Source of the DNA: Holdemanella porci
GTDB lineage: Bacteria; Bacillota_I; Bacilli_A; Erysipelotrichales; Erysipelotrichaceae
Direction of reading: 5' to 3'
Assembly: GCF_019052655.1 (NCBI RefSeq)
Contig: NZ_JAHQVB010000090.1
Coordinates: 1-6,166 of the forward strand
DNA: 6,166 bases
Made by a program: the position numbers and the translations under genes. Position 1 is the stretch's first letter. Every line of letters begins with the position of its first letter. This document shows, one piece after another, positions 6,011 through 6,166 of this stretch. The notes under the pieces were generated by a model that was given only the letters and a program-made list of their open reading frames with translations, ran no database searches and was not told where the DNA came from.

Positions 6011-6166
6011 ATCTTTCCCTCTGATTTGAACTTATCTATTTTTTTAAGTTCATCTAACACTTGATATTTTTCAAGATAACTTGCCATTGTATAAATTCCA
6101 TCCTTCCTAGGCATTTCAAATATTGCATTGGCAGTAATCGCTAATATTTCGCCAGTTAAAACACTC
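6007..6166 (-). CDS. C-terminal 52 residues of an upstream biosynthetic gene, possibly an NRPS/PKS carrier domain (5' end outside window)
   Basis: An open frame enters from the right edge and ends at TGA 6007-6009, overlapping the reductase ATG by four bases (ATGA). The tail reads ...ITANAIFEMPRKDGIYTMASYLEKYQ... and finishes in a lysine-rich stretch. IFEMP followed by MASYLEKY resembles the last helix of peptidyl or acyl carrier domains (compare LFExPTIxxLAxYL), which would fit an assembly-line synthetase directly upstream of the reductase, as HMWP1 precedes ybtU in Yersinia. The phosphopantetheine serine is not in the window, the similarity is short, and a different siderophore enzyme is possible. 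Coding status is well supported by the overlap and codon use; the identity is a guess. Confidence 0.7.
   Translation of the reverse strand, partial: SVLTGEILAITANAIFEMPRKDGIYTMASYLEKYQVLDELKKIDKFKSEGKI

Noticed and set aside
1..6166. tRNA or rRNA genes, CRISPR arrays, insertion sequences, attachment sites
   Set aside because: No cloverleaf-like segments, regularly spaced repeats, transposase-like frames or terminal inverted repeats were seen.

Overview
The window reads as part of a siderophore (metallophore) locus from a low-to-mid GC Gram-positive bacterium, probably a Clostridia/Lachnospiraceae-type Firmicute. The grounds are strong AGGAGG-type ribosome binding sites, sigma-A-like promoters with 17-bp spacers, and a group II-like energy-coupling-factor (ECF) transporter. 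All convincing genes lie on the minus strand, so transcription runs from high to low coordinates. No genus can be named from the sequence alone.

Biosynthetic block (6166 to 4183, AT-rich). It opens with the last 52 codons of an unidentified upstream gene, possibly the end of an NRPS/PKS carrier domain. This overlaps by ATGA a 366-aa thiazolinyl imide reductase of the YbtU/Irp3/PchG family. The reductase in turn overlaps a 247-aa class I SAM methyltransferase by 17 bp. The reductase is diagnostic: its known family role is reduction of an enzyme-bound thiazoline to thiazolidine during yersiniabactin- or pyochelin-type siderophore assembly.

Control block (4182 to 2788). A 293-bp AT-rich spacer holds a clear promoter (TTGACT-17-TAAAAT) for an AraC-family regulator of the PchR/YbtA type, and a weak Fur-like palindrome. 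Downstream of the regulator, a 130-bp spacer holds a second promoter, two 17-nt direct repeats exactly 21 bp apart that abut and overlap its -35 box (a classical AraC-type activator site), and a 12-bp perfect hairpin followed by six Ts just before the next gene.

Transport block (2787 to 1, higher GC). Three translationally coupled genes (TAATG and ATGA overlaps) encode an MptD/Trep_Strep-family ECF substrate-binding S protein, an EcfT transmembrane protein and a fused double ABC ATPase that runs off the left edge.

Working model (inference): the biosynthetic operon makes a thiazoline/thiazolidine metallophore, the AraC protein senses it or iron status and switches on the adjacent S-T-A operon, and the ECF importer takes up the metal-loaded compound or a related metal ligand. 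Use of an ECF importer in a yersiniabactin/pyochelin-like locus is the most interesting feature.
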